The notes under the pieces were generated by a model, which was given only the letters and a program-made list of their open reading frames with translations, was not told the origin of the DNA and made no database searches. From Allolobophora icterica (lineage: Eukaryota; Annelida; Clitellata; Crassiclitellata; Lumbricidae), in the NCBI GenBank assembly GCA_963556255.1, contig OY744612.1, positions 25,202,440 through 25,266,439 of the forward strand: DNA of 64,000 nt. Reading direction: 5' to 3'. A program made the translations under genes and the position numbers. Shown here in pieces: positions 38,301-49,792 of the stretch (position 1 is its first letter; every line of letters begins with the position of its first letter).

Positions 38301-41300
38301 CAAAATAACATTATGATGCTAATGCTGACGTAATATCTAATTGTAATTTGCAACTGTAATCTTGATGGGGAGCTAGAGCAAAATATCCCATATATACGAA
38401 GCTCTGTGGCCAACACCTCCAATAATATGGCAGGGACTGGATCCAAAGTTCTTTTGAGATTTAGAAGATGACCTCTTAACCCAATCTGATTATAGTGCTG
38501 TTCTTGACATTGCTTCCAAAGACAGTGTTGTTTGTTGAGGTTACAGTGTACATGTATCAATTAAATAAAACATAGTATATTTGGATTCTAGGACTGTCAT
38601 TTGGGCAAATGGTTGGTATAACGACAGAATGCTTTTGGGTGCAACAGACTCCTATCTGTTTGCTTTCAACTACATTACAAGGCAAAGTGAGTAATAATCT
38701 CATATTCCAGCAACTGAGTTGCTTTTGTGCAATATTCATGTTTCTTTAAAAAGCAGGGCAGTCTTTTCCTTTACACAGAACTAATAATAATGGACAGGAT
38801 AGTTGTTAAACTTAAGTCGTACAGTAATGGTTGGACCAATGAATTCTGTCTTGCATATGTCATTTATTTATGATCTAATTACAAATCTAGATAACTTCTG
38901 TAAGGATTGTTTTGATAAGTGCGCTGTTGCCTGGCCTTGTCACTTCACACTTTAACGACGAGCTGTATTGGTTTTATTGTATTGGTTTATCTTTTAGTAC
39001 AGGCTTGTCATTAAATGTGTTGAGGGAATTTTATTTGCATTTTAGTAAGCTGGAAACATTTTGCTGAGTTTGTTTGCTGAATGAAATTAATGATCCTTCA
39101 GCCTCAAGGTTTATATCCTTCTGATTCAAGTGTTATGTCTGGCACATTAATCTCTTATTATTGTCATTATTATTATTATTATTATTTAAAGTCTATTGTT
39201 TCACTTGGAAAAATAAAGGTTACAGATGAGTGATTACCATTTTTAAAATGTTTGGTTTACGTTTTCTTTAGATCAGTGGCATGTTGAACTGAATGGAATT
39301 ACAACGATGGTCTCCAACCCGCGAGAAGATGGCTGTATTGCTGTGTTCAGTCGAAACAAATGTAAGTTCATGGCTGCTTTGTATGTTATGCATGTGACTA
39401 TTTTATAGCACCTTTTTAGATACTCAAGGCACTAATTTCATGTCGAATTTGAAAATTCCTCTTCGATCAATTGGCACAAGGTACAGAGAAACCTGGAGAC
39501 GTCAAGTTGAGGACTCATCGTCGGCCCCGGCCTGACGGAAGAGAAACAAAGAATTTGCTACTTTATTCTCATATATTTCTGTAGCTTGCTGTAATGAGGA
39601 CTCTCGTTATAATTCTACCTTTTGCAACCTCCTTATGGCATATGCTGCATTGCTGTGATGTGGTTGACCCACATATTTCAGATTTATTCTGCTTTAGGAT
39701 GAGAACTTGTGCTCTGCACAGTGTAGTCTCAAAGGTAGTACTATGAAAAGAAGAGGTTTGCAAGGTCACATTTTAAAGCCGACAGTCCATTTGCCTCAAG
39801 GTAATTTAAGGACTAAAGGCTGAGGCCATCAAATGTTATAGTGCAAAAAGCAGCAATTAGTGGCCAATTTAAGCGAAACATAGCAAAACTTCAAATCCAT
39901 TGGAAAACTCGGTCAAATTCGATATTGCATAGTGTGTAATGGCTAAGTTATCAGTGGTACTACAAAATGTTAACTGCAGATTTGCTTAAGCTCTTCTGCT
40001 TCTTCACAGCAACAATTGTAGATGCAACTCAAATTCGGACTGTCTGAAAATGCTTAACCAGTGATATGTATGTTAAGAATTCCAAAATTTTGACACATTT
40101 CAGTGCAGCATCATAGTTTTTAAATGTGGTTTGTTTTTACTCAGTGTCTGTGTACAAACCATCCGCCGGGAGTGAACCCTCGTTTACATTCGACCTTGGA
40201 AATCATGAAGTGATTACCGCTGCATTTGATATCTGCAGCTCAAAACCTTCAATCAATACTCTGTATTTCATGACAAAAGATCAGGTAGAAATTATTCACA
40301 TTTATATATTATTAAGACTGACTGTAGTAATGTCCTTTATTTTGAAATTTCAACTGGAGAGATTAGTTTGGTGATTTGATCTGGTACCAAAGCACACCTT
40401 ACCACCTACTCTTGTTTTATTTGGTGAAGATGTGTAAGCTGATCTCTCAAAAGTACTTTTGTGTGGTGCTGAGAAATTTCGAAGACTTGCAGTATTCTGT
40501 ATATTAGCATCTGAAATCCAGTGGATTCATTAAAAGTATTACTTGCCATGTCCTGATGTTGCTAAATATTAGTTCATGCTGGGGTCTGAAACTTGGTAAC
40601 AGTTCCACTGTAGGCTCTAGAGCTCTGTCTTTAGTTTAGTTGATTAAAGATTTTTAGGTATATCAGAGCCTTATTATAAGACTCTTCATTGCAGGTGGAT
40701 CTCAAATTTTGTTCACCTTTAGAAAAGGATCTCATTATAACCAACCTCGTTGTAAGGCAGTTCTTGGTATGGCTGCCAAAGACTGCACTATAATTAGTTC
40801 CAGTGTAGCTTGTGTATTTCATTATGGTGCTATAGAAGTTACTGGATTGGATTAGTAGGTTGTATGAGTTTGCATTGTAATTGGTGAACTGTTCTTTTGG
40901 GCAGGAGTTATTCTCTCTGGTTGATGCTAAGGAAGAGGAACAGGCAGATGGAGAATTCCAGATTGTGGTAAGTTGCAAACACTTGACTGGAATTTATTTC
41001 CATGTTTCATCATTGCAGTGTAGCTGCATTGTCATTGTTCAGTGATGGATATTTGGTCCATTGTTTTATAGTACATTATGTTTCCTTGAAGTTGTCATAT
41101 TATAATGTCTGATTACAAGAGATTTAAAAAATTATGTCACATTTATTAGTATTTCTGTATTTCTTCAACATAATTATAGGCCTACAATGAACATATGTGA
41201 CGCCAGGGGTCAAAACCCGTCACATGTCGGTTTCTGACCTTTTTATTTAGTCATATTCTACAAATAATCTGCTTCAAAATACATTTTACAGAATGAAAAT

Positions 41301-43594
41301 ATCTTTTTGCTAACTGAAGTTATTCTCGTTTGATTCTTTCATTAATATATAGTGAGAAAATCGAATAAAATATTTCATAATATTTGTGTCATCAAAGTCC
41401 TCAGCAACCATTACTTGATTGTACTACAATTTTGCTGGGCAATAAAGGGATATATCCTGTATCGAATAAAATAAACGGCATCAAAATCGGATTACCACAT
41501 TGAAAATTATGGCAAATTCATAGAAACTGGTGAATTGAAGAATGTTCAATATTTTTGACCCCTCTCGCCTATTTCGGCTTCTAGCTCAATATCTAGGAAG
41601 CGACAAGCGACGGGTTTTGACCCCTGGCGTCACATATCATTAATCAGCCACCGTGCGTAAAATATGATTCAGGGTCCGTACTTAGTAACTGTTTCAGGAG
41701 AATCTCGAACCTGCACCCTTCATGTTGCAAGGCTAGCGGTCAAACCAATTGACTATAGTTGGGAAAAGATTTGCTCAAAAGTTATCAATTCCATAAAACA
41801 TTGTTTTTTCTTCAATGTTTGTAGTAAATAACGTCTAAAAAAAATTTATATTGGTAATTATTTACTGCGCGGTTGATATAATTTATGTAGTACATTTTTC
41901 TATAGTACATCATTGATTCAAGCCAACATCGGGGTTCACTAATCAGCTTCGCTTAAAGCGGGCTAGATAAATTTATAGTTACGATTACATTTAGTTCTGG
42001 ATCTAATGAAAATGCACTGGACAAGTTTAATTCTGCAGCTGATTGTTTCTGTTTGAAATTTGTAGCATTTAGAGCAGAAAATTCCAATGGGTCAACTTCG
42101 TCAGAAGACGCAGAAGAAACCAGTTGTACCCGTCGGAGAAAATAAAACGAGTAAACAGCTTTTGAAAGAGGTAGGATGAAGAATTGTGGATGGATTTCCA
42201 GTAGTGGTGCTATATAAATGACCAGTAGTGGTGCTATATAAATGACCAGTTCTGTTACATTGCATTACATTACAAATCTTGTTTATAATATACACACTCA
42301 TAATTCTTCTTTTTTGCAGTGCTGTCTGTATGCATAAAGCATTAACCGATGAAATTGATCGTCAAAATAATGACAGCCATTCATTATAGTTTACATAGTG
42401 CAGTGTAGAATTTTTAACTTCAAACTTTCTGTGTACCTGTGTCTCTTTCTGATGCTCTCTTTTTGTGGCAAGGTCAGGGAATCACTCTAGTTGTCTTTGA
42501 GTACAGTAAAAGAACGTGTAGAAGAAGAGCAGTCCCCTAACAGTTAACCCAAGAGACATCCACGGGTTCAAGTGTTGACAACATTTTCTTAGCACTGGCA
42601 GGTAATGGCATGTGGCAGTTCTGTCCCTTACCATCTGATCTACACCAACAGTGTAAAATCAGTGTAGGCCTACTCATTTTGTGGTCGCGTTCCCTAGGGA
42701 GCAGAAGTCTCTAAAATTCATTTTGCTTTAGCGAGGATTTGAAGCCGTGACCTCTGGGTTGACCATCCAGCAGATGCTAACCTCCAGACAGCTGTGCACC
42801 CACAAAGAAGAATTTGATTTTTTTAAGAAGAGCTATATGATTGTGATTTTTAAATGTTATCTGCTGTATTGTTGTAGACAATTAATATGCCAATTTATGC
42901 GATGCCACCAGTTGAAATCTTGTGCAGCCAGTCTCTTGAAGCCATGGCTAAAGAATGCTTAGAGAAGACGTATGTTGGTTTAACTGCTTTTCTAAAAATT
43001 CATCTAACTTTATGTTATTCACTTTACTTCGACTCTGATTTGTCAATAAGTTTGTTTAGTAATTAGCTTCATTACTGTTAAACATGAGGTCTTTGGTGTT
43101 ACTTGAAGCCTTTAATATTAATTATGGCATGAATTTGTAATGTAGGGCAGGTAATGTGATGTATTTATTTGCAACACCATTTTAGGAGTATCTCAAAGTC
43201 TGTCCAGGACAGTAGTCAGGAAAGGAAATGGTTCTATTTTAAAGTACAGAATAGAGGAAGCTGTTTCATTGGTGCTGTTTTAGCCCAATGTGCAGGACAG
43301 TGATTTTGTTTGTACTATTTTAAAGAAAAGCTTCAAAGGGTAATGTTTCATTGTTAACTCATTAATAGGAGAATGGTACTAATTTAATCCAGTAACAGAA
43401 ACTTGGTCCTGTTTTAATACATTGTAAACAATGCACTCTATAATGATGAGTGCAAAGCACAAAACGTGTAAATTTTGCTCTTCGTTTTTCCCAGGGACAA
43501 ACCAACCACTGAAGATTATGATGAGGAATCAGAAGAAGAGAAAGAAGACAAAATGTCAGAGAGCTCCAGCAATGAAGAGTCAATGGACATTTGA
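29324..43594 (+). CDS. WDR75: WDR75 (UTP17), nucleolar WD-repeat protein, complete
   Basis: t-UTP component of the small-subunit processome, needed for rRNA transcription and 18S maturation. Exons: 29324-29415, 30133-30256, 30830-30980, 31502-31614, 32120-32190, 32392-32484, 33818-33909, 35074-35232, 35651-35850, 36423-36613, 37243-37400, 38002-38203, 38592-38686, 39272-39361, 40145-40284, 40905-40967, 42066-42170, 42878-42969, 43495-43594. The sum is 2331 nt: 776 codons plus TGA, with phase intact at all 18 GT-AG introns (human protein about 830 aa). The start has a strong Kozak context (accATGG). Family-specific matches: HLTCVTCHPTENSIATG, SLLSGGYECVLVKW, ALVLNGRHGHLQFF, GDWLATIER, VSVYKPS. 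Two WD-repeat propellers are followed by a basic/helical C-terminus and a short acidic tail (about 745-776). Exon 1 has two in-phase donors (29412 or 29415); the latter matches human length. Confidence 0.96.
29814..30003. mobile_element. MITE with 23-bp inverted ends (WDR75 intron 1)
   Basis: The left end taagtaagtaattagtgac and the inverted right end gttagtgactaattactta (to 30003) agree at about 20 of 23 positions. The A+T-rich interior has no coding capacity. The target duplication is not clear. Confidence 0.5.
30985..31235 (+). pseudogene. LINE 3' remnant in WDR75 intron 3
   Basis: Decayed frame 'HRAFAVTGPSAWNGLPSQL', the signature C-terminus of CR1/L2-like reverse transcriptases, starting only a few bases after the exon 3 donor at 30981. 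It contains a duplicated 'tcttctgttataaaagc' at its 5' side and ends in an 'actagatacgatacgat' run. Confidence 0.6.
31690..31836 (+). repeat. SINE copy, type B (WDR75 intron 4)
   Basis: Box-B-like 'gcaggtttgagtgtcccc', then 'gtagggaccttgagcaagtcct' and 'agtggcacttgataaatgca'. The same sequence is found split by a transposon at 57246-57337 and 58206-58310. Confidence 0.6.
33034..33663 (-). pseudogene. LINE fragment, C-terminal RT region (WDR75 intron 6)
   Basis: Open for about 210 codons from 33663 ('IDGEEIEVVESFTFLGSL' through 'VLYGCESWTM', 'MLRISWTEKRTNESI', 'GFFGHVMRS', 'RRGRPRKKWMDEI'). This is the region downstream of the RT catalytic YADD in non-LTR elements, the same segment as the end of the LINE at 49793-51464. 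The endonuclease and RT palm are missing. It lies antisense to WDR75. Confidence 0.8.
34328..34610 (-). repeat. SINE, full-length type A copy (WDR75 intron 7)
   Basis: On the minus strand it starts with a tRNA-like head (box B 'ggggttcaaatccccgcc') and runs through the 'actcagctataatgagt' and 'cactgaccgtacactg' blocks to a gaagaagag-complement tail. It is the most complete copy of the family in the window. Confidence 0.75.
35885..36290 (+). repeat. Degenerate minisatellite of 'cctaatct' words (WDR75 intron 9)
   Basis: Loose tandem of 'tgcctaatctaatcc' / 'cttgtctaatc' units of about 25-35 bp, strongly diverged, ending just before exon 10 at 36423. Confidence 0.55.
38946..39030. mobile_element. 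Degenerate copy of the TTAA micro-MITE
   Basis: Left 'cactttaacgacgagctg', right 'gcttgtcattaaatgtg', about 80 bp apart, matching the inverted ends of the elements at 7654 and 24266 with several substitutions. It lies in WDR75 intron 13. Confidence 0.4.
41196..41634. mobile_element. Tc1/mariner-type MITE, 439 bp (WDR75 intron 16)
   Basis: Inverted ends of about 27 bp: left TGTGACGCCAGGGGTCAAAA..., right the same sequence inverted (...ttttgacccctggcgtcaca) with almost no mismatches over the outer 25 bp. It is flanked by TA on both sides (41194-41195 and 41635-41636). The interior is A+T-rich and has no open frame. Confidence 0.75.
41690..41760 (-). repeat. tRNA-like SINE head (minus)
   Basis: On the minus strand, box A-like sequence near 41750 and box B-like 'gggtgcaggttcgagattct'. 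There is no closing acceptor stem, so it is not a functional tRNA. Confidence 0.4.
42521..42800 (-). repeat. SINE type A copy (WDR75 intron 17)
   Basis: Same order of blocks as the copy at 34328-34610, more diverged: gaagaagagcagtccc tail on the plus-strand left, tRNA-like head ending near 42800. Confidence 0.65.
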
Positions 43595-43884
43595 GCTTCA
43601 ACATGAGGATGACTGAATTGTGGAATCTATTAATAGCTTTTTGCCAAGATGGCGCTATGGTAGTAAATTCTGCTGCCAGCTGGAGTACGGATGAGAGTGA
43701 CAACAGCAAGGGAAGAAATTACGAAGGATTAGCACCAGTTCGTGGAGGACTGTAGCTTCATATGTGGATTTTGCTTATGTGGACAATGGCATCATTGGCA
43801 AAGAAAATACATCGGACCTTTGTGTATAGATTTTGTGGTATTTGTTTACGAAAACATCGTTGGAATTGGTTGTGCTTTGATTTG
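43595..43884 (+). other. WDR75 3' untranslated region (extent unknown)
   Basis: Follows the WDR75 TGA. No canonical AATAAA was found before the MITE that starts at 43885, so the cleavage site is not determined. The 3' UTR may end here with a variant signal or run into the MITE. Confidence 0.4.
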
Positions 43885-44344
43885 GGGTCGTCCATAAAGG
43901 ACGTCTGCAAAATATGACATACTTTGGACCCCTCCCTCCGCATTTGACCTTACCCTCCCTCCCCCTTTGTGGACGTCCGCGCGCCTAAGCCAATTTTTAA
44001 TGTCATGCCAATGTTTAAGATCACTATTTTTACAATTATTCCACAGTTCCTGTGCACGTTTAAGTGACAGTTCGGGTTTCATATCGCATGATGTGCAGTA
44101 AATAAGCCTCTTTAAAGTTGCAGTAAAGGTTATACCATGCATGAGGTTTTAGGCAGTCACTTCACTGACATTTTCATCTTTCGGGGAAGGTTGAAACAAG
44201 GTGGTGTTTAAAAACTATCAACTTAAAAAGTTTAGATGCGGACGTCCGCACTGGTCATAACCCCCTCCCTCCCTTGTCTGTATCTGTCTGCATATCGATG
44301 ACCCCTCCCTCCGCCTCATTGCGGACGTCCTTTATGGATGACCC
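43885..44344. mobile_element. MITE, 460 bp, GGGTC(G/A)TCCATAAAGG ends
   Basis: Left GGGTCGTCCATAAAGGACGTC-type end and a right end that is its inverse (ggacgtcctttatggatgaccc), 20 of 21 positions matching. The interior has 'gcggacgtccgc' palindromes and C-rich tracts. A fragment of the same body is at 57001-57020. Flanks are ttg and tta, so a 3-bp duplication is possible but not proven. Confidence 0.65.
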
Positions 44345-44639
44345 TTATCCAAGAAAACTCATCACTGGTGCTGCCGATCTAACTACACAAGACCATGATT
44401 GAGTAGAATGAATGGTGTTATACTGTTTATATGTCTCTTGATCCAACCATTGGGTTACCCCTTTGACTTGATGTAGCACTCGGAACTGGCACTGAAATTG
44501 AAGTATTGTTTTAACTCTGGGCCCTGTGGTCGTTTATGGTTTACCATTGAAGCATGTTTCTGAGGTGGTTTAAGTATGTGAGGAAGCTATAATTTCGCTA
44601 AGTATGCTTCCTCAGGGCAGATAGATATATCTATCTTTA

Positions 44640-45089
44640 GGGGCCATCCACATATTACGTACGCACTTAGGCGGGGAGGGGGGTCGGATTTTGGCGATTT
44701 TGCGTACGGGTGCGAACGGGGGGAGGGGGGGTAACAAAATGTGTACGTACCCAAAATAAATTTCTAATTATGACGTCCACATTAGCCTATTTATAACTCT
44801 GTATTATCCTATAGTCGTCCCATGGCATTTTATTACATTATATAAAAGCCACCTGCAGTTATTCTGTGCTGTGAATGACACCTATAATTTGTCTATATTG
44901 GCCCTTCAATAATCTGGCCTAAAGTGCAGACAGGCTGCCTGGAGACACTTTCTGCAGCTGGTCATCGGGGGGGGGGTGCGTCAAACGTACGTACTCAGGG
45001 GGGGTGGTGGAAGAAAGTACGCTTGCGAACAGGGGGGGAGGGGGTCCAATTTTCCCGGATTTTTGTGTACGTAATATATGGATGGCCCC
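44640..45089. mobile_element. MITE, 450 bp, GGGGCCATCCA ends, TTA flanks
   Basis: Left GGGGCCATCCACATATTACG; right inverse 'cgtaatatatggatggcccc'. It is flanked by TTA on both sides (44637-44639, 45090-45092), a 3-bp duplication as in PIF/Harbinger elements. The interior is G-rich. The sequence right of it (caaggatttgttcagtagaa) is also found at 56848 without the MITE, which supports the boundary. Confidence 0.7.
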
Positions 45090-45174
45090 TTACAAGGATT
45101 TGTTCAGTAGAAGAATAATCAATCAATCAATATCATTTATTGGCATCAACGACTGTGTTTCAACATGTCCTGCG

Positions 45175-45745
45175 AATAATAATAATAACGCTGTTTATCG
45201 ATGAAGTTGAAGTGCTTATGTTCCGCTTTCTACAGATACACGTGGATCTATTCCACTGAATTATTCCTGAATTTTTCCAATTAGATACTGATCAGTTTCA
45301 TGTGGTCTAAGAGCTGTAAAGGTCTGTTGACAGCTCCTGCACTACGACTGAGGCTAAATTTCAAACGAGATTTTTATGGGTTAAAATGGACTTCTCAAGT
45401 GGAATCATCTCACTGCTCTTTGTTTTGGAAGTAGGCATTCCGTACAGAGTTTCGCTCCACACTCCTCTTATCAGCAGCTATGTGGGTCGGTGTTCATCCC
45501 ATCTACTGAAATACTGCCTTAGATATGAACATCCCCGTTAGCAAGGGCACTGAAGTCCAGTCAAGGAACACCCTTTTCATGAAATTGTCAGTTAGGCTTA
45601 GGCTTCAAAGCAAACCACTGAGAAGTATGCGCTCACGGCATTCATGAGCGCTCTCGATATTATAGGCCCTACGTGTCTTCAGCTGTGTAGTGCGTGCTTG
45701 TTCGTCAAGCCTACTCTTGACGATAGCTAATCATATATACTGAGA
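45175..45745 (+). repeat. Dispersed 0.6 kb repeat, copy 1
   Basis: Co-linear with 58298-59160: shared blocks include 'agatacacg.gga', 'cc.attagatactg', 'ccgtacagagtt.cgctcca', 'catccccgttagcaagggcac', and 'cctactcttgacgatagctaatcatat'. No coding capacity is seen. It is either a dispersed repeat or a local duplication. Confidence 0.7.
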
Positions 45746-45898
45746 GCCAAAAGCATACGTAGTAGAGCTACATAAATTCACCGAATGCATGAATTAGTAA
45801 AAGAATGGATAGATGAATTGACTGAATGAGTTAAAGAAAGGGATGGACGAATTGACAGTTGAACGAATGTTGTGAAGGGATGAATGGTCAGGGGCGTC

Positions 45899-46041
45899 TA
45901 CACCATAGAAACCTTGGAGCAAATGCTCCATCCAAGAAATAGGGGGAAGATCTGTTAGTGTGTGTCACCATTTTAGGGGGAAGAAACGGGGAGGGGGAAG
46001 AGACGTTCCTCCAATGACTTACGGGGGGATAGACGCCCCTG
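45899..46041. mobile_element. hAT-like MITE, 143 bp
   Basis: Inverted ends CAGGGGCGTCTA / tagacgcccctg (one A/T difference next to them). Flanks are tgaatggt and tgaatgga (7 of 8). The interior 'ccttggagcaaatgctccatcc' is shared with the copy at 47932. The surrounding 'gaatgga' words make the target duplication less certain. Confidence 0.65.
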
Positions 46042-46458
46042 TGAATGGATAGATGAATGGATGAATGACTGGTTGGATAGAGGTACTATTATATCTGGAT
46101 AAATAAATGAATAACTGTTTTCGTTTCCGTTTTTTTTGCACCAATGAATAAAAACATTTGCTAGAAGAATCTTTGTCAGTATGACGCCAGTCGTTTTGTT
46201 TTCGCCAGCACTAAAAGCCTCCAGCGTTTCGACAGAGAAGTAGAATTGAGTCCGCCTTTCCATTAACTGTTAACTGATTACTTCTAAGTATGAAACTTTG
46301 CTTCCCAGAAATAAAGAACTTTTGTTCAACGTCTCGTTTAGTTTCTGAGTAGCGGTTGTGCTCTTGCGGCTGTCTTTTCACCGATCCCTTGTGATTTGAC
46401 ACTACATCTATCTTCTTCCTTCTCATCTAGTCTTCCGTCATCCTCCTCATCCCTCGGC

Positions 46459-46699
<241 letters not shown>

Positions 46700-46707
46700 A
46701 GACAGCG

Positions 46708-46802
46708 TAAGGGCTTACGGGGTTTTACGCCACGCCAGGGGCCCACCTGCCAACAAAGGGCTTACGGGGTTTTACGCCACGCCAGAGGCCCAGCAGGCCG
46801 CT
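46708..46802 (+). repeat. Tandem duplicated unit between two CA arrays
   Basis: Two copies of 'agggcttacggggttttacg' plus 'ccacgccag(g/a)ggccca' (start 46708 and 46757), flanked by gacagc on the left and 'gctgtctc' on the right, which are inverse. The unit is not related to anything else seen in the window. Confidence 0.7.
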
Positions 46803-46836
46803 GTCTCACACACACACCCACCCACACCAACACACA

Positions 46837-46909
<73 letters not shown>

Positions 46910-46975
46910 ACGCACACACACGCACACACATACCCACACACACACTCACCTACACACACACACACACACACCACA
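46803..46975. repeat. CA microsatellite array 2
   Basis: Continues after the duplicated unit with cacacccacc variants, a pure CA core (about 46840-46900), then mixed cacgcacac and cacaccac repeats ending near 47000. Confidence 0.9.
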
Positions 46976-47519
46976 CCATACCCCACACCACACCACACCA
47001 CACCGACAACACCGAGCCAAGTGCAGCCGTAACCTGCATCAGAATCCATCCCATCTCCCATCAGGCGGTCAACTTGCCGCCAGCAAATCCAATGACACCT
47101 GTCGAAACACAGTGAAACAACGAAGGTTATTTATTAAACGTTACGACAGATAAATAGTATCATGAAAGGCAAGAATAAAATACAATTCTCTTTCTGGGAG
47201 GGGGCCTATTTGTCGGCATCACACTGACATAAATTATTTCAGGAAGCAGTATGTCCCAGTCCCGAGTCAACCAGGTCAGCTATCGTTGCGCTATTTCTGC
47301 ATCCTTGCGGAGACATGCAGGTGCCGCGCTTCCGTATTTCAACTCCCATTGTATCTAGGAACAGCCTTCAGCTTACATAGATGCTGGTGCATTTAGCTTC
47401 GTCCAGGAAACATTTTCAAAATGTCTTAAAATGCACCTGTTATAATATTATTGTGCATCAACAGAACGTTTCTTAGATGACCATCACCTGACAAAATTTA
47501 ATCAATGCAGAATGTTGAA

Positions 47520-47931
47520 GTTAGAAGGAGAAAAAGAACAAGGAGGTGGAGAAAGAAGACAAGTAGGAGGAAGAGGAGAACACGGACAAAGGATGAGAAG
47601 AGTAGGAAGGAGAAGGAGGAAGAGGAGGACAAGGACGAGGTGAAGAAGGAGGAGGAAGAGTAGGAAGGAGGAGGAAAAGGAGGAAGAGGAAAAGGAGGTG
47701 GAGGAGGAAAAGGAGGGAAAGAAGGAGGAAGTTTTCAGAACGAGGTGAAGGAGGAGGGAGAGTAGGAAGAGGAGAAGGAGGAAGAGAAGGATAAGAGGCC
47801 CCCAACTGTTAGAGGGGTAAGATGAGGACGAGTACGAGTTGAAGGAGGAAGAGTAGGAAGGAGTAGGAGGAGGGTGAGGAGGCGAATAAGGAGGAGAAGA
47901 GGAGAATAGGAAGAGAAAGGAGGAGGAGGAG
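47520..47931 (+). repeat. Polypurine (GGA/GAA) tract
   Basis: About 410 bp almost entirely of A and G on the plus strand, with irregular ggaggaaga words. It is immediately followed by the MITE at 47932 and continues after it (48104-48135), so the MITE inserted into the tract. Confidence 0.85.
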
Positions 47932-48103
47932 CAGGGGCGTCTACACCATAGAAACCTTGGAGCAAATGCTCCATCCTAGAAATAGGGGGGGAAAGATTTC
48001 AGTGTGTGTGCCACCATTTTAGGGGGGGAATGAACGGGAAGGGGGGAAGAAGAGGGGGAAAAGGTACGTTGCTCCAATGACTTAGGGGGGATAGACGCCC
48101 CTG
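47932..48103. mobile_element. hAT-like MITE, 172 bp
   Basis: Same family as 45899-46041: CAGGGGCGTCTACACC left, atagacgcccctg right, same 'ttggagcaaatgctccatc' interior. It is flanked by aggaggag on both sides (8 of 8), though the purine-rich context makes this weaker evidence. Confidence 0.65.
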
Positions 48104-48137
48104 AGGAGGAGGAGAAGGAGAGAAAGAAGGAGGAGAC

Positions 48138-48385
48138 GAAGAAGAGCAGTCCCTTAATCCTTTAACGACGAGAGGGATTACTTTTCCATGCATTTTAATA
48201 CACGCTCGTCGTTATGAAGGGTCATGCTATAGTTTGAGAGGGTGCTATAAATATGAAACGTTATAATGACTTCATTTTCTTAGCCTCAGCGTATGAGGGC
48301 GACGGCCAGTGCTCTCCTCCGCCGTCTGATAATCCGCGTAGGTCATAATTGCATCTGGTGTAGAGATTATTTTGTTAAGGCCGGC
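48138..48385 (-). repeat. SINE type A copy with internal micro-MITE relative
   Basis: Tail 'gaagaagagcagtccctt', core 'ttcattttcttagcctcag' and a head near 48350, all minus orientation. At 48154-48225 it is interrupted by 'cctttaacgacgag...ctcgtcgttatgaagg', a worn relative of the TTAA-flanked MITEs at 7654 and 24266. Confidence 0.55.
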
Positions 48386-49740
48386 TCTGACACAACTAAA
48401 CGCTCTCGCTTGAGCAAGGTCTTCATATTCAGGAAAATATAAGCTATACTAACAACAATAATTATTTTTCTCCTTCTAACCTTCTAATTATTACTATTAT
48501 CGCTTTAGACTGTTGTAAGCGGTGAAGCGCTGTACGTGTCATTCCTCGTTGATTTATAATAAACGAATATAATTTAAGTCTCACCATAAGGTGTGCGGTT
48601 TTCGTTCTCAGAAGTAGTAGGTTTTCATTTTCAGAACGAGTAGAGGTCTTGTTATAATCATGATAGGTAGATCGAATGATGAAGGGATGGAGCGATGGAG
48701 GATTGGAGCGATGGAGGACTGGAGGGATGGATGGACGGAGTGCGTTCACCGTGTCAACTCTAGCAGGATTTCGACCTTTAGTCCGCATCTAGGCTGCATG
48801 CATGGTTCGTCTAAATCGGCTTCTCTTACCATTGGTAAGTTTTCCCTTTTATCGGAGTATATAGGCATTTTCTTCTTACACATAATATAGTTCTTTCTTT
48901 AAAAGAGCATTTTGTTCTAATGTTTTTGGTAAATGTTCATCACCCGTCAGTATATATAGCATTGGACGTGCAAATAGAAGAATCAGAAGGCGATTTGTGT
49001 TTGTACACAGGACATCTTCACATTGCCTCCGTCGATCGACAGGCTGAATACAGAATTGATCTGTTTACAATGAACAGTACTTTCCTTTTCAGCTGAGTCT
49101 TCTTACTGTTCCCTCAGATTGTCATGGGAAAACGAGATCCGTATTTCCCACAGTGCTGATCCATCCTAAGGCGTGTCCCGAAGATTTTCCTGTAGTGTTC
49201 AAGAAAAGACTCCCATTCACACCGTGGCCTCTGATGAAACCCTGGAATCAAATCAGTTCATACCAGAAAAAGCACACAAGTCATCGCAAAATAATACAAA
49301 GTTATCTATGATCATTATTACAGTTTATTATCAGGCAACTAGATAAGAAAAGATAAGAGAAAGTGAAGTTATCTTGGAAAGGCGCTATATAAGTGCTCTG
49401 AATCAGTGAATGAATGCTAACCGTATGTAAACTTACATTACCTAAACTCCATTATCTTAGCTTACCTTACCTAAACATACCCAACTTACCGCATATAAAC
49501 GTAAAGTAGGCCTACCTGAACTTAAGGCCTACAACCTGACTTAGGCCCACCTTACCGACTTGGAAACTACTGTTCTCGAAGTAGCCCCTGATTACCCTGT
49601 ACAGTGTACAGGTATTTAAAAGGCGTTATAGAATTTTAGTTATAATACATTACAGAGATTACATTCGTTACAGTATAAATACATTCCTATAGCCTGAGCT
49701 TGAACATTAAACTACAATTTCTCACATAGGGTCCGTATGC
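48386..49740. other. Unassigned stretch with splice-like sites
   Basis: No family recognised. On the plus strand a donor-like ccattG/gtaagt sits at 48834 after a short open segment, with acceptor-like ttttcag at 49085-49091. On the minus strand an acceptor-like attccag at 49240 precedes about 40 open codons to 49120. These could be exons of a transcript or chance. 49380-49600 has 'cttaccttacctaa' words like those at 9533. Confidence 0.2.
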
Positions 49741-49792
49741 GAGTTGATGCGATATAGATGTAATCCTGTCCCATTAATCTCTCTCTCTCTCT

